Positions 8,735-16,951 of a DNA stretch of 64,000 nucleotides are shown piece by piece (position 1 is the stretch's first letter; the number at the start of each line of letters is the position of its first letter). Source of the stretch: DASSQJ01 sp963726295 (GTDB lineage Bacteria > Actinomycetota > Actinomycetes > Actinomycetales > Dermatophilaceae); NCBI GenBank assembly GCA_963726295.1, contig CAVSBW010000001.1, positions 806,001-870,000 on the forward strand, given 5' to 3'. The notes beneath the pieces are model-generated. The model did not search any database. It saw only the letters and a list, made by a program, of their open reading frames with translations, and had not been told where the DNA came from. The translations under genes were made by a program, and so were the position numbers.

Positions 8735-9582
8735 TGAGCCTCGACACCGAGACCGCGTACGAGATCACCGTCGCGGGCCACCTCGACGACCACTGGTCCG
8801 AACGCCTCGCCGGCCTCCGGGTCGCCCGGGGTGACGACGGGACCACCACCCTCGCCGGTCCCCTCGCCGACCAGGCCCAGCTGCACGGCGTGCTCTCCGG
8901 CCTGCGCGACATCGGTGCCGTGCTCCTCTCGGTGCGGGCGGTAGGCGCGGAGAGGCTTGACCCCGGTCGGGTGCCGGTGACCCCGCCGGCTCTCGGGCGG
9001 ACCCTGTTCACCGAGCGGCTCACCCTCCGCCCGGGTCAGGTCGACGACGCCGACGCCACCTGGGCCTACCGCCGGCTCGGCCCGGTGGACGAGTGGCTGA
9101 CCGGGTGCCCGGACACCCTCGACGGCTACCGCGCGCTCTTCACCGAACCCGCCCGGCTCGCCGCCACCGTCGTCGTCCGGCTGGGCCACGAGCCGGACGG
9201 GGAGGTCATCGGCGACCTCATGCTCCGCCGCGAGGACGGATGGGCCCAGCTCGGCCCTGCCGACGCGGCGCGCGGGGTGCAGGCCGAGCTCGGCTGGGTG
9301 CTCGACCCGGCCCACACCGGCCACGGGTACGCCACCGAGGCGGTGCGCGAGCTCATCCGGTACTCCGTCGAGGACCTCGGGGTGCGCCGCGTCGTCGCGT
9401 CCTGCTTCCTCGACAACACGGCGTCGTGGCGGCTGATGGAGCGGGTCGGCATGCGCCGCGAGGTCCACGCCGTCCGGGACTCGATCCACCGGTCCGGGCG
9501 GTGGCTGGACACCGTCGGGTACGCGCTTCTCGCCGAGGAGCTCCGTCACCACCGTCCCGGTCTGCAACCTACGCGACCGTAG
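8734..9582 (+). CDS. Fusion: small N-terminal domain plus GNAT acetyltransferase
   Basis: This 282-aa protein has an unusual N-terminal extension of about 75 residues (YEITVAGHLDDHW, then TTTLAGPLADQAQLHGVLS), then a GNAT fold (about 90-270). The GNAT part has the acetyl-CoA region with ELGWVLDPAHTGHGYATEAV and a C-terminal NTASWRLMERVGMRRE typical of RimJ/RimL-type enzymes. The N-terminal piece looks like small stand-alone actinobacterial proteins encoded beside sensors or regulators, from memory. The substrate is unknown. The start overlaps the previous stop, and its own stop TAG (9580-9582) lies inside the next gene's operator. Confidence 0.85.
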   Translation: MSLDTETAYEITVAGHLDDHWSERLAGLRVARGDDGTTTLAGPLADQAQLHGVLSGLRDIGAVLLSVRAVGAERLDPGRVPVTPPALGRTLFTERLTLRPGQVDDADATWAYRRLGPVDEWLTGCPDTLDGYRALFTEPARLAATVVVRLGHEPDGEVIGDLMLRREDGWAQLGPADAARGVQAELGWVLDPAHTGHGYATEAVRELIRYSVEDLGVRRVVASCFLDNTASWRLMERVGMRREVHAVRDSIHRSGRWLDTVGYALLAEELRHHRPGLQPTRP

Positions 9583-9590
9583 GTTAGGGT
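9562..9590 (+). promoter_or_regulatory. Promoter and palindromic operator of the acyl-CoA ligase gene
   Basis: A perfect inverted repeat AACCTACG-CGAC-CGTAGGTT (9566-9585) fills the spacer between a possible -35 CTGCAA (9562-9567) and -10 TAGGGT (9585-9590; 17-bp spacing). Palindromes of the form CCTACG/CGTAGG are typical of TetR-type regulators of lipid genes in actinobacteria. The regulator is not in this window. Confidence 0.65.
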
Positions 9591-9644
9591 CGAGCTGGTC
9601 CCGACACCCGGCCCCGGGCGGGCCGGAAGGACGGCGAGAACACG

Positions 9645-11324
9645 ATGACCGAGCGCCCCTGGACGCGGAGCTACGCCCCCGGAGTCCCCGCCGAGGTGGA
9701 GGTTCCCGACCACTCGCTCGTCGACCTGCTCGACGCCTCCGTGGCCCGCTTCGGTGACCACGTCGCGCTCGACTTCGTCGGCAGCACGACGACCTACGCG
9801 CAGCTGGGGGAGCAGGTGGGCCGGGCGGCCGCCGCGCTCCAGGGCCTGGGCGTCAGGGCCGGCGACCGGGTGGCGCTGGTCCTGCCGAACTGCCCGCAGC
9901 ACGTCGTCGCCTTCTACGCCGTCCTGCGCCTCGGGGCGGTCGTGGTGGAGCACAACCCGCTCTACACGCCGGAGGAGCTGCAGGTGCAGCTTGCCGACCA
10001 CGGCGCCCGGGTCGCCATCGTCTGGGACAGGTCGGCGGCCGCGGTGCAGCGGGTGGCCGAACAGACCCAGGTCGAGACCGTGGTCGCGGTCGACCTCACC
10101 ACGGCGCTGCCGCGGCTCAAGCAGCTGCTGCTTCGGCTACCGCTGCCGTCGGCCCGAGCCACGCGTGCCGCGATGACCGCCCGGGCGCCCGGGACCCTCT
10201 CGTGGGAGCCGCTGGTCGCCGGGGCCTCCCCGCTCGACCCGGCGTGGCCGCGGCCGTCGACCGCCGACGTCGCACTGCTCCAGTACACCGGCGGCACGAC
10301 CGGCACCCCCAAGGGCGCCATCCTCACCCACCGCAACCTGCTCGCCAACGCGCTCCAGGGCCGGGCCTGGGTGCCGGGCCTGCGCGACGGCGAGGAGACG
10401 ATCTACGCGGTGCTGCCGCTCTTCCACGCCTACGGGCTCACCCTCTGCCTGACGTTCGCGGTGAGCATCGGCGCGACGCTGGTGCTGTTCCCGCGCTTCG
10501 ACGTCGACCAGGTGCTCGAGGCGATGGGGCGCCGCCCGGCCACGTTCCTGCCCGCCGTCCCGCCGATCTACCAGCAGCTGGCCGCCGCGGCACGGGACCG
10601 CGGGGTGCCGCTGACGTCGGTGCGGTTCGGCATCTCCGGGGCGATGGCGCTGCCGGTCGAGACGGTCGAGCTCTGGGAGGAGGTCACCGGCGGCCTGCTC
10701 GTCGAGGGCTACGGGATGACCGAGTCCTCGCCGGTGGCCCTCGGCAACCCGGTCTCGGCGACGCGTCGTCCGGGCACCGTCGGGGTGCCCTTCCCGTCGA
10801 CCGAGATCCGGGTCGTCGACCCCGACCACCCGACGGTCGAGCGGCCGCAGGGGGAGCGGGGCGAGCTGCTCATCCGGGGGCCGCAGGTGTTCTCCGGCTA
10901 CTGGCGGCAGCCCGAGGAGACCGCGCGGGTGCTGCTTCCCGGCGGATGGCTGCGGACCGGTGACGTCGTCGTCGTGGACGACGGCGGGTTCGTCACCATC
11001 GTGGACCGGATCAAGGAGCTCATCATCACCGGTGGCTTCAACGTCTACCCCTCGGAGGTCGAGGCGGCGTTGCGGAAGGTCGACGGCGTGCTGGATGCCG
11101 CGGCCGTGGGCCTCCCGATCGAGGGCGGTGGCGAGGAGGTGGTGGCGGCCGTGGTGGCGGAGCCGGGGGCCCACCTCGACCCGGACACGGTGCGGCAGGC
11201 GTGTCGGGAGCACCTGACGGCGTACAAGGTCCCGCGGCGGGTGGTGGTGGTCGACGAGCTGCCGCGCTCGCTCATCGGCAAGGTCCTGCACCGGCAGGTG
11301 CGCGACGCCCTCCTCTTCCGGTAG
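9645..11324 (+). CDS. fadD: Long-chain fatty-acid--CoA ligase (acyl-CoA synthetase)
   Basis: This 559-aa protein belongs to the ANL adenylating family, the usual size for bacterial FadD. It has the AMP-binding P-loop YTGGTTGTPKG at about residue 213, the A5-type motif GYGMTESSP at about 354, the hinge region with TGDVV, DRIKELIITGGFNVYP, and the C-terminal catalytic lysine in SLIGKVLHR. It activates fatty acids with ATP and CoA for beta-oxidation or lipid synthesis. A purine-rich GGAAGGA lies upstream of the ATG. It is transcribed alone behind the 9566-9585 operator and ends 12 bp from a convergent gene. Confidence 0.92.
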   Translation: MTERPWTRSYAPGVPAEVEVPDHSLVDLLDASVARFGDHVALDFVGSTTTYAQLGEQVGRAAAALQGLGVRAGDRVALVLPNCPQHVVAFYAVLRLGAVVVEHNPLYTPEELQVQLADHGARVAIVWDRSAAAVQRVAEQTQVETVVAVDLTTALPRLKQLLLRLPLPSARATRAAMTARAPGTLSWEPLVAGASPLDPAWPRPSTADVALLQYTGGTTGTPKGAILTHRNLLANALQGRAWVPGLRDGEETIYAVLPLFHAYGLTLCLTFAVSIGATLVLFPRFDVDQVLEAMGRRPATFLPAVPPIYQQLAAAARDRGVPLTSVRFGISGAMALPVETVELWEEVTGGLLVEGYGMTESSPVALGNPVSATRRPGTVGVPFPSTEIRVVDPDHPTVERPQGERGELLIRGPQVFSGYWRQPEETARVLLPGGWLRTGDVVVVDDGGFVTIVDRIKELIITGGFNVYPSEVEAALRKVDGVLDAAAVGLPIEGGGEEVVAAVVAEPGAHLDPDTVRQACREHLTAYKVPRRVVVVDELPRSLIGKVLHRQVRDALLFR

Positions 11325-11336
11325 CGGTCCGCCGCC

Positions 11337-13136
11337 TCAGCCTCGGTACTGGTCCCGAAGGGTGGTGATCTCGGCCCGGTAAGTGGAGACGAGCAGCCGG
11401 CTGTCGCCGAGCGGGACGTCGTAGTCCCACGCCGGCACGCCCCATGCCCGCAGCAGCGCCTCCGCCTTCGCCGATGGCGCTCCCTTCACCCCGAGGTCGG
11501 CGGCGAGGTCCTTGACGAGGACGAGGCCGTGCACGCCCATCAGGCGGTTCGCGACGCCCGTCGCCCAGATGGCGCCCGCCGCCCGGCTTCGTGCGTCGGC
11601 CCGCCGGCGCAGCCACGAGGGGTCGCGCTCGGCTGCCCCGACCAGGAGACGGTGCGTGGCCGTGCGCCACTCCTCGCCGACACCACCCGCGGACTCCACC
11701 CGGGAGGAGCGGTCGAACCACTCGTCGACGAGGGCCGCGATCGCGGTGAGGGTCTCCCGGACATCGGCGGCCACCTCGTCGAGCGCCGGTCGCCCCGCCG
11801 GCAGCGGCTCGGCGTCGAGATGGTCGAGTGCTTCCTGACCGCCCACCTCGTCGGCGAGCGACTGCAGGAGCAAGGGCGCGTGGTCGCCCTGGTCGAACGC
11901 CTCCATCATCGTGCCGATCTGGCGCCAGCGGGCAGCCGGGGCTGCGTCGCAGAGCGCCTCGAACGCCGGCATCCACTCGACCACCGCGGCCAGGGTGTCC
12001 GCTGTCGCCGCGCCCGAGATCCCCAGCCGCTCGTGGGCGTGACGCACGAACGCCGGCAGCACGTCGGGGACGGCCTCGAGCGCATCCTCCTCGGCCCCGC
12101 CCGCCCAGGGCAGCCGCTGGGTCAGCGCCAGCTCCACCTGGGTGGGTGACCACCGCAGGGGGTGACCCGCGCCCTCCTCCGCATCCCGGGCGAGGAGGCG
12201 CGCGGCCCCCTCGACGTCGACGGCCGCCGGCAGGCCGGCGGCCCCGTCGGACCCGAGGAACCCCTCGACCGCCTCCTCGGCGGTCATCGCGGGGTAGGCG
12301 GTCGAGCTGAGCAGCGACGTGCCGCCGGTCGGCATCCGGCGCAGCAGCATCTCGACGAACGGCCGGGCGGAGGGCCACCCGAGCGGCTCCCCGTCCGGTC
12401 CCGACCAGTCCTCGGGCGTGAGCGGCGCGTCGGGGGCGTCACCATGGCCGACCGCCTGCGCGATGCTCGCCCGGGCGTCCGCGATCGACGTGTCGACGAG
12501 CTCCTCGCTGTCGCGCCCCTGCTGGGGCAGCGCCTCGCGGTACCAGCCGCACACGACGTCGAACGGCTCCGGGACGAGGAAGACGTCCTTGACCCGGGTG
12601 CCGAACGCCTCGTCGACGTAGACCACCATCGTCACCCCACGGGTCCCGGGCCAGCCGAGGCCGAGGATGACGTTGTCGCCGTCGCCGAGCTCGTCGCCCA
12701 TCCGCGCCGCCCGTTCGACCGTGATGTCACGGACCCCGCTGACGGCCTCGGGCACGGGGTGCCGCCGTCCGGCGAGGACGCGCCGCACCCGGGCGGCCTC
12801 CACCTCGTCGGGGAGGAGGGCCGCGATGACGTGCAGCGCCGCCGTCGTCTCCGCGTAGGGACTGCCGACGAAGCTGTCGATGAACGCCTCGAGCGTCACC
12901 GCCGCGACCTCGGGGTCCTCGTCGAGCTCCGGCTCCGCACTGGCCGCCTGGATCAGGGAGGAGACGAGCGTGGCCGTCGAGGTCGGGTCCTTCGAGCGCA
13001 GCGAGGACCGGATCAGCTCGAGGAGGTCGGCCTCGGCCTCGTCGGGCTCGGGGACGGCCTCCAGCGGCCGGTCCCGCTGCACCCGGGTCGCCGACCGGTT
13101 GGGCGTGTGCTTGCGTCGGGATCGACGGTTCGTCAT
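11337..13136 (-). CDS. Uncharacterised 599-aa cytoplasmic protein
   Basis: No domain is recognised. The N-terminus is basic (MTNRRSRRKH, then ATRVQRDR), followed by an acidic helical region (EPDEAEADLLELIRSSLRS). A more conserved-looking core holds ILGLGWPGTRGVTMVVYVDE and VFLVPEPFDVVCGWY. A long Ala/Asp-rich helical C-terminal half ends in YRAEITTLRDQYRG. There is no signal peptide or membrane segment. It is divergently transcribed from the NERD helicase gene across a 100-bp gap, so the two may share regulation. The clean long frame with normal codon bias supports a real gene. Confidence 0.8.
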   Translation of the reverse strand: MTNRRSRRKHTPNRSATRVQRDRPLEAVPEPDEAEADLLELIRSSLRSKDPTSTATLVSSLIQAASAEPELDEDPEVAAVTLEAFIDSFVGSPYAETTAALHVIAALLPDEVEAARVRRVLAGRRHPVPEAVSGVRDITVERAARMGDELGDGDNVILGLGWPGTRGVTMVVYVDEAFGTRVKDVFLVPEPFDVVCGWYREALPQQGRDSEELVDTSIADARASIAQAVGHGDAPDAPLTPEDWSGPDGEPLGWPSARPFVEMLLRRMPTGGTSLLSSTAYPAMTAEEAVEGFLGSDGAAGLPAAVDVEGAARLLARDAEEGAGHPLRWSPTQVELALTQRLPWAGGAEEDALEAVPDVLPAFVRHAHERLGISGAATADTLAAVVEWMPAFEALCDAAPAARWRQIGTMMEAFDQGDHAPLLLQSLADEVGGQEALDHLDAEPLPAGRPALDEVAADVRETLTAIAALVDEWFDRSSRVESAGGVGEEWRTATHRLLVGAAERDPSWLRRRADARSRAAGAIWATGVANRLMGVHGLVLVKDLAADLGVKGAPSAKAEALLRAWGVPAWDYDVPLGDSRLLVSTYRAEITTLRDQYRG

Positions 13137-13236
13137 CCGCCCATCGAATCACGGAGTCCGTCGCGCGTCGGTGGTCGGCGGACCGGCGTGCCGCCGGCTT
13201 CCCGGTCGGGTTGGACCCCGCTGACACGATGACCAC

Positions 13237-14904
13237 ATGACCGCGCGCGTCATCCCCACCGACCCCCAGTTCGAGACCGAGTCCGAGCGGGAGGTCTGGC
13301 GCCGCCTCGTGGAACGGGCACCCGACGACTGGACCCTCCTCGCCAACGTCCGCCTCACGAACGAGAGCAAGGACCACGAGTTCGACCTCGTCGTGCTAAT
13401 GCCGACCGTCGGTGTCGTCGTGGCCGAGGTCAAGGGCGGCTCGGTGACGGTCGACGAGGACGGCGTCTGGCGCATCACCTCGCGCAAGGGGGGCCGCGTC
13501 ATCCATCCCGTCGACCAGGCGCGCGACGGCAAGCACGCGCTGTGGGAGTACGTCCGTACCGATCCGCGGTGGAGGAACTCGAGCCGCACGCGGGTGCGGT
13601 TCGGGCACACCGTCATCGCGCCCTACACCGACCTGCACGACGACTTCGCCACCCCCGACTGCCCGCGGTGGGCGATCCACGGGCGCGGCGACCAGGCCGA
13701 CCTGCCTGGGCGCCTGCATGACGTCGTCGGCACGCACGGGAACGACCACCGGGCGCCGACGGCCGACGACTGCGACCTCGTCGTCGAGATCCTCAAGGGG
13801 CGGAACCTGCCGCAGCGCCGGCTGCTCGCCGAGGCCGAGGAGCGGGAGGCCAGGGCCGACCGGCTCACCGTCGAACAGGCGACGATCATCCAGGTGACGC
13901 GCCTGCTGAACCGGGTCGAGGTCCGCGGCGGTGCGGGCAGCGGCAAGACGGTGCTGGCGATGACGCAGGCCAAGGAGCTGACCCGGGGGAGCGGCGACCG
14001 GCCCGCCCAGCGGGTGGCGCTGATCTGCTACTCGCTCGGGCTCGCGAGCTGGTTCGAGCGGTCCATGCAGGCGGTGCCGCGCCGCCACCGCCCGGCCTTC
14101 GTGGGTACCTTCGAGGACCTGGCCCGGTACGTCGGCGTCGAGGAGTTCGGCGGACGCGACGAGCCGGACTTCTGGGAGAAGCGGCTCCCGCGCGAGATGG
14201 CCGACCTCGCCGCCGAGCTGCCCGACGGCAGGCGCTTCGACGCGATCGTGGTCGACGAGGCGCAGGACTTCGCCGACGACTGGTGGACGCCGATGATGCG
14301 CTGCCTGCGCGACGAGGAGACCGGCGGCCTGTACGCGTACAGCGACGAGAACCAGCGGGTGTTCGCCCGGTTCGGCCGGCCGCCGGTCCCGCTGGTTCCT
14401 CTCGTGCTGGACCACTGCCTCCGGAACACGCGCCAGATCGCCGAGAAGTTCGTGCCACTGGCGCCGATGCGGATGTACGCGCGCGGCGGGGACGGCCCCG
14501 ACGTCACGTTCGTCCCGTGCTCCGCGGAGGACTCCCTCGAGGTGGCCGACGACCAGGTCGACGCCCTGCTCGACGACTGGCGGCCGGAGGACGTCGCGCT
14601 GCTCACCACCGGCGCGCGGCACCCGGAGCAGGCGAACCTCCAGGAGTCCGAGGGCCAGGACGGCTACTGGGCAACCTTCTGGGACAAGGACCTCGTCTTC
14701 TACGGTCACGTCCTCGGCTTCAAGGGGCTCGAGCGACGGGTCGTCGTGCTCTGTGTGAACGACCACAGCGTCAAGGAGCGTTCGCGCGAGCGGCTCTACG
14801 TCGGGCTCTCGCGCGCCACCGACCAGCTCGTGGTCGTCGGCGACCCCGACGTCATCCGGGAGATGGGCGGCGACGAGGTGGCCCGGCGGCTCGGTGTCGG
14901 CTGA
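13237..14904 (+). CDS. NERD-domain superfamily I DNA/RNA helicase
   Basis: This 555-aa protein starts with a NERD nuclease-related domain (about residues 1-115: ESEREVWRRL, DHEFDLVVLMP, VVVAEVKGG, where D and E-x-K fit a PD-(D/E)XK core). A UvrD/Rep-like helicase follows: Walker A GGAGSGKTVLAM at about 231, DEAQDF at about 341, and a C-terminal RRVVVLCVND, then RERLYVGLSRATDQL (motif VI). It is probably a nucleic-acid-processing enzyme; such fusions occur in repair and defence contexts. The sequence CACGAT 6 nt before the ATG suggests a leaderless start. Confidence 0.88.
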   Translation: MTARVIPTDPQFETESEREVWRRLVERAPDDWTLLANVRLTNESKDHEFDLVVLMPTVGVVVAEVKGGSVTVDEDGVWRITSRKGGRVIHPVDQARDGKHALWEYVRTDPRWRNSSRTRVRFGHTVIAPYTDLHDDFATPDCPRWAIHGRGDQADLPGRLHDVVGTHGNDHRAPTADDCDLVVEILKGRNLPQRRLLAEAEEREARADRLTVEQATIIQVTRLLNRVEVRGGAGSGKTVLAMTQAKELTRGSGDRPAQRVALICYSLGLASWFERSMQAVPRRHRPAFVGTFEDLARYVGVEEFGGRDEPDFWEKRLPREMADLAAELPDGRRFDAIVVDEAQDFADDWWTPMMRCLRDEETGGLYAYSDENQRVFARFGRPPVPLVPLVLDHCLRNTRQIAEKFVPLAPMRMYARGGDGPDVTFVPCSAEDSLEVADDQVDALLDDWRPEDVALLTTGARHPEQANLQESEGQDGYWATFWDKDLVFYGHVLGFKGLERRVVVLCVNDHSVKERSRERLYVGLSRATDQLVVVGDPDVIREMGGDEVARRLGVG

Positions 14905-14931
14905 GTCACCGCGACCGGGTGGGGGCGTGGT

Positions 14932-14949
14932 CCGGGGTGACGACCCCGG
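14932..14949 (+). terminator. Hairpin terminator after the NERD helicase
   Basis: CCGGGGT-GACG-ACCCCGG is a perfect 7-bp stem with a 4-nt loop, 28 bp after the stop. It has no U-tract, as is usual in GC-rich actinobacteria. Confidence 0.6.
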
Positions 14950-15060
14950 TGCAGGGGTGGCTCGTGGTCCCACGGGTTGAACCTGTCCCCAGGCCCCTCT
15001 GTCCCAGGGTCGAGGGACGGGATGCCGTGCCGGGCGCCAGGCCCACGGGCCTGTGTCTCT

Positions 15061-15097
15061 TCGAGTGCTATTCGAAAGTGTGTTCGATTGCACTCGA
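15061..15097 (+). promoter_or_regulatory. LexA-like SOS box inside a larger palindrome
   Basis: Bases 15072-15087 read TCGAAAGTGTGTTCGA, one mismatch from the actinobacterial LexA box TCGAAC-N4-GTTCGA. It is nested in a longer inverted repeat, TCGAGTGC (15061-15068) with GCACTCGA (15090-15097), on almost the same axis. It lies just upstream of the ATG at 15101 of a DUF222/HNH gene. Some mycobacterial 13E12 genes are known to carry SOS boxes. Confidence 0.6.
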
Positions 15098-15100
15098 CCC

Positions 15101-16675
15101 ATGGACGGTCAGCCGATGAGCCTGGGGGAGCGGCGCTCCCGGCTGGCGGCTGCCGCGGAGGCGTTGGACGGGCTGGACGAGGTGCTGTTCCAGGCCTCGG
15201 CGGCTGAGCTCGCCGAGTGGATGGGGCTGGCCGACACGGTGGCGGCGAAGGCCGGCGCGGCCCGGATCTCGGTCACCGTGGAGGCGGTGGCGCGGGGTGA
15301 GGTCGCGGAGGCCGGCACGAACGTGCACGCGTGGGTGCGCGAGCACGCGCCGTCGCTGCGCCAGGGCGGAGCGGGCCAGGTGGCGGCGGTTGCCGTCGCC
15401 GTCCGGCCGGTGGGGTCGCTGTCGGGGTCGGAAGGGGCCGATCGGGTGGATCCGGGGTCCCCGCTGAGGCTCGTGTGGGCGGGGGTGCGCGAGGGGTCGG
15501 TGTCGGCGTCGCTGGCCGGCGCGGCGCTGCGGGAGATGAGCCGCATCGAGCCGTTGCTGCGCGACGAGGCGAAGCCGACCGTGATGACGGCGCTGCTCGA
15601 GCTCGGCACGGCCTGGGGTCCGGCGATGATGCGCCGCCTGCGCCCGAGGCTCCTGGCGCAGTACGGCCTGACCGGGGTGCTCGACGACCTGCAGGAGCGG
15701 CTGGCGCCGGCCGCGAGGCTGTCGGCGCCGATGGTGGAGTCGGGCGACCTCACCGAGTACCAGCTGCTCATGACGCCGGAGCAGGCCGCGGCGCTCGAGG
15801 CGGCGATCGGTCCGCTGAGTGCGCCCGCGCCGAACGAGGAGACCGGGGAGCGCGACCTGCGCCCGGCCGGGCAGCGCCGGGTGGAGGCGCTCACCGAGGT
15901 GTGCCGGCGCTCCAGCGCCGACGATGCTGCCGGGTGCGGCAAGGAGGGTGCGGGGGCGGCAGCCTCCGCCGTGTACGTCACCGTCTCGCTGGAGGACCTG
16001 CAGGCGAGGACCGGCTGCGGCGAGGTGCTCGCGTCGAGCGCGACGGGCAACGCTCCTCTCGCCCGAGGCACTCCGGCGGATCAGCTGCGACGCCGACCTC
16101 ATCCCGTGCGTGCTGGGCACGGAGGGGGAGGAGCTGGACCTCGGCCGGGTGGTCCGGCTGTTCACTCCGGCCCAGCGGCGACGGCTGTGGCGCCGCGACA
16201 GGGGGTGCACGTACCCGGGGTGTGGTGCGCCGGCGGCCTGGACGAGGGCACACCACGTGGTGCACTGGGCCGACGGCGGCCAGTCCGACCTCGACAGCGC
16301 GGCGCTGCTGTGCCAGCGGCACCACACGTTCGTCCACTCGCGACGGTTGCTCGCGCAGGTCCGGGGGAGACCGGATGAGCGCGGCCGGTACGTGGTCTGG
16401 GACCTCATGCCGGGCAGCTACGACAGGTACCTGGAACGGACCCAGGCGGAACGATCCTTGCACGACCCTCCGCTGCTCACACCCGCGCGCCTGCGAGAGC
16501 TCGCCGACGTGCTGCACGGCGACGACCTCGACGAGCGTCGTTGGGCCGAGTGCGAGCTCGACGGGGCCTGGGCCGGGGACGGGGACGGGACGCGTGGTCC
16601 GACCACGAGGCCGGGGAGCTCATGTCCGACGAGCAGCTCGCCGAGCACGTCGCACAGTTCGAGCAGGCGGCCTGA
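15101..16675 (+). pseudogene. DUF222/HNH endonuclease-domain gene (13E12 family) with two compensating frameshifts
   Basis: The frame from ATG 15101 (MDGQPMSLGERRSRL) encodes DUF222 as far as EVLASSATG. A single extra A near 16049-16050 moves the rest (TLLSPEALRRISCDAD, the HNH motifs CTYPGCG, AHHVVHW and LLCQRHH) into the next frame. Near 16577-16595, in a G-rich run, a second shift restores the original frame, which ends MSDEQLAEHVAQFEQAA at the stop at 16675. The repaired protein would be about 525 aa. Without repair, a truncated DUF222 product would be made. It is a close paralogue of the gene at the left edge and sits behind a LexA-like box. Confidence 0.8.
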
Positions 16676-16680
16676 TGGCG

Positions 16681-16743
16681 CTGGCGGCGCTGGCGGCGCT
16701 GGCGGCCCTGACGGCGCTGGCGGCCCTGAGGGCACTGACGGCG
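16681..16743. repeat. 9-bp tandem repeat, seven copies
   Basis: Seven consecutive 9-mers of the form ctg-(g/a)cgg-c(g/c) start 6 bp after a DUF222/HNH stop codon. In one frame they encode Leu-Ala-Ala/Leu-Thr-Ala triplets opening at an ATG that overlaps the stop (TGATG). No convincing protein follows, so I treat it as a repeat. Confidence 0.8.
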
Positions 16744-16780
16744 AGGCCAGGGAGCCGCGTTCCGGCCCCGGTGTGGCGTC

Positions 16781-16950
16781 GTGAGGTCTCAGTGGCCGAC
16801 GGAGCGGCGGACTCCGAGACCCCCCGCCGCCCCGCCCGCGCTCCGAGTCGGCGAGCTCGTCGCGACCTTCGCGCTGGCGCAGGACACCGCGTTCGGGCAG
16901 CCGCGGGAGCCCGAGGTCGTGCCCTACGCGACTTCGTCGTTCTCCGCGAG
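16781..16950 (+). pseudogene. Possible 5' remnant of a regulator-type gene
   Basis: One plus frame reads RVGELVATFALAQDTAFGQP, which looks like the N-terminus of HD-domain or related regulators. The similarity stops at about 16915 and the frame then runs antisense into the ceramidase-like gene. I offer it only as a possible truncated remnant. The rest of the interval 16744-16951 shows nothing recognisable. Confidence 0.25.
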
Positions 16951-16951
16951 G

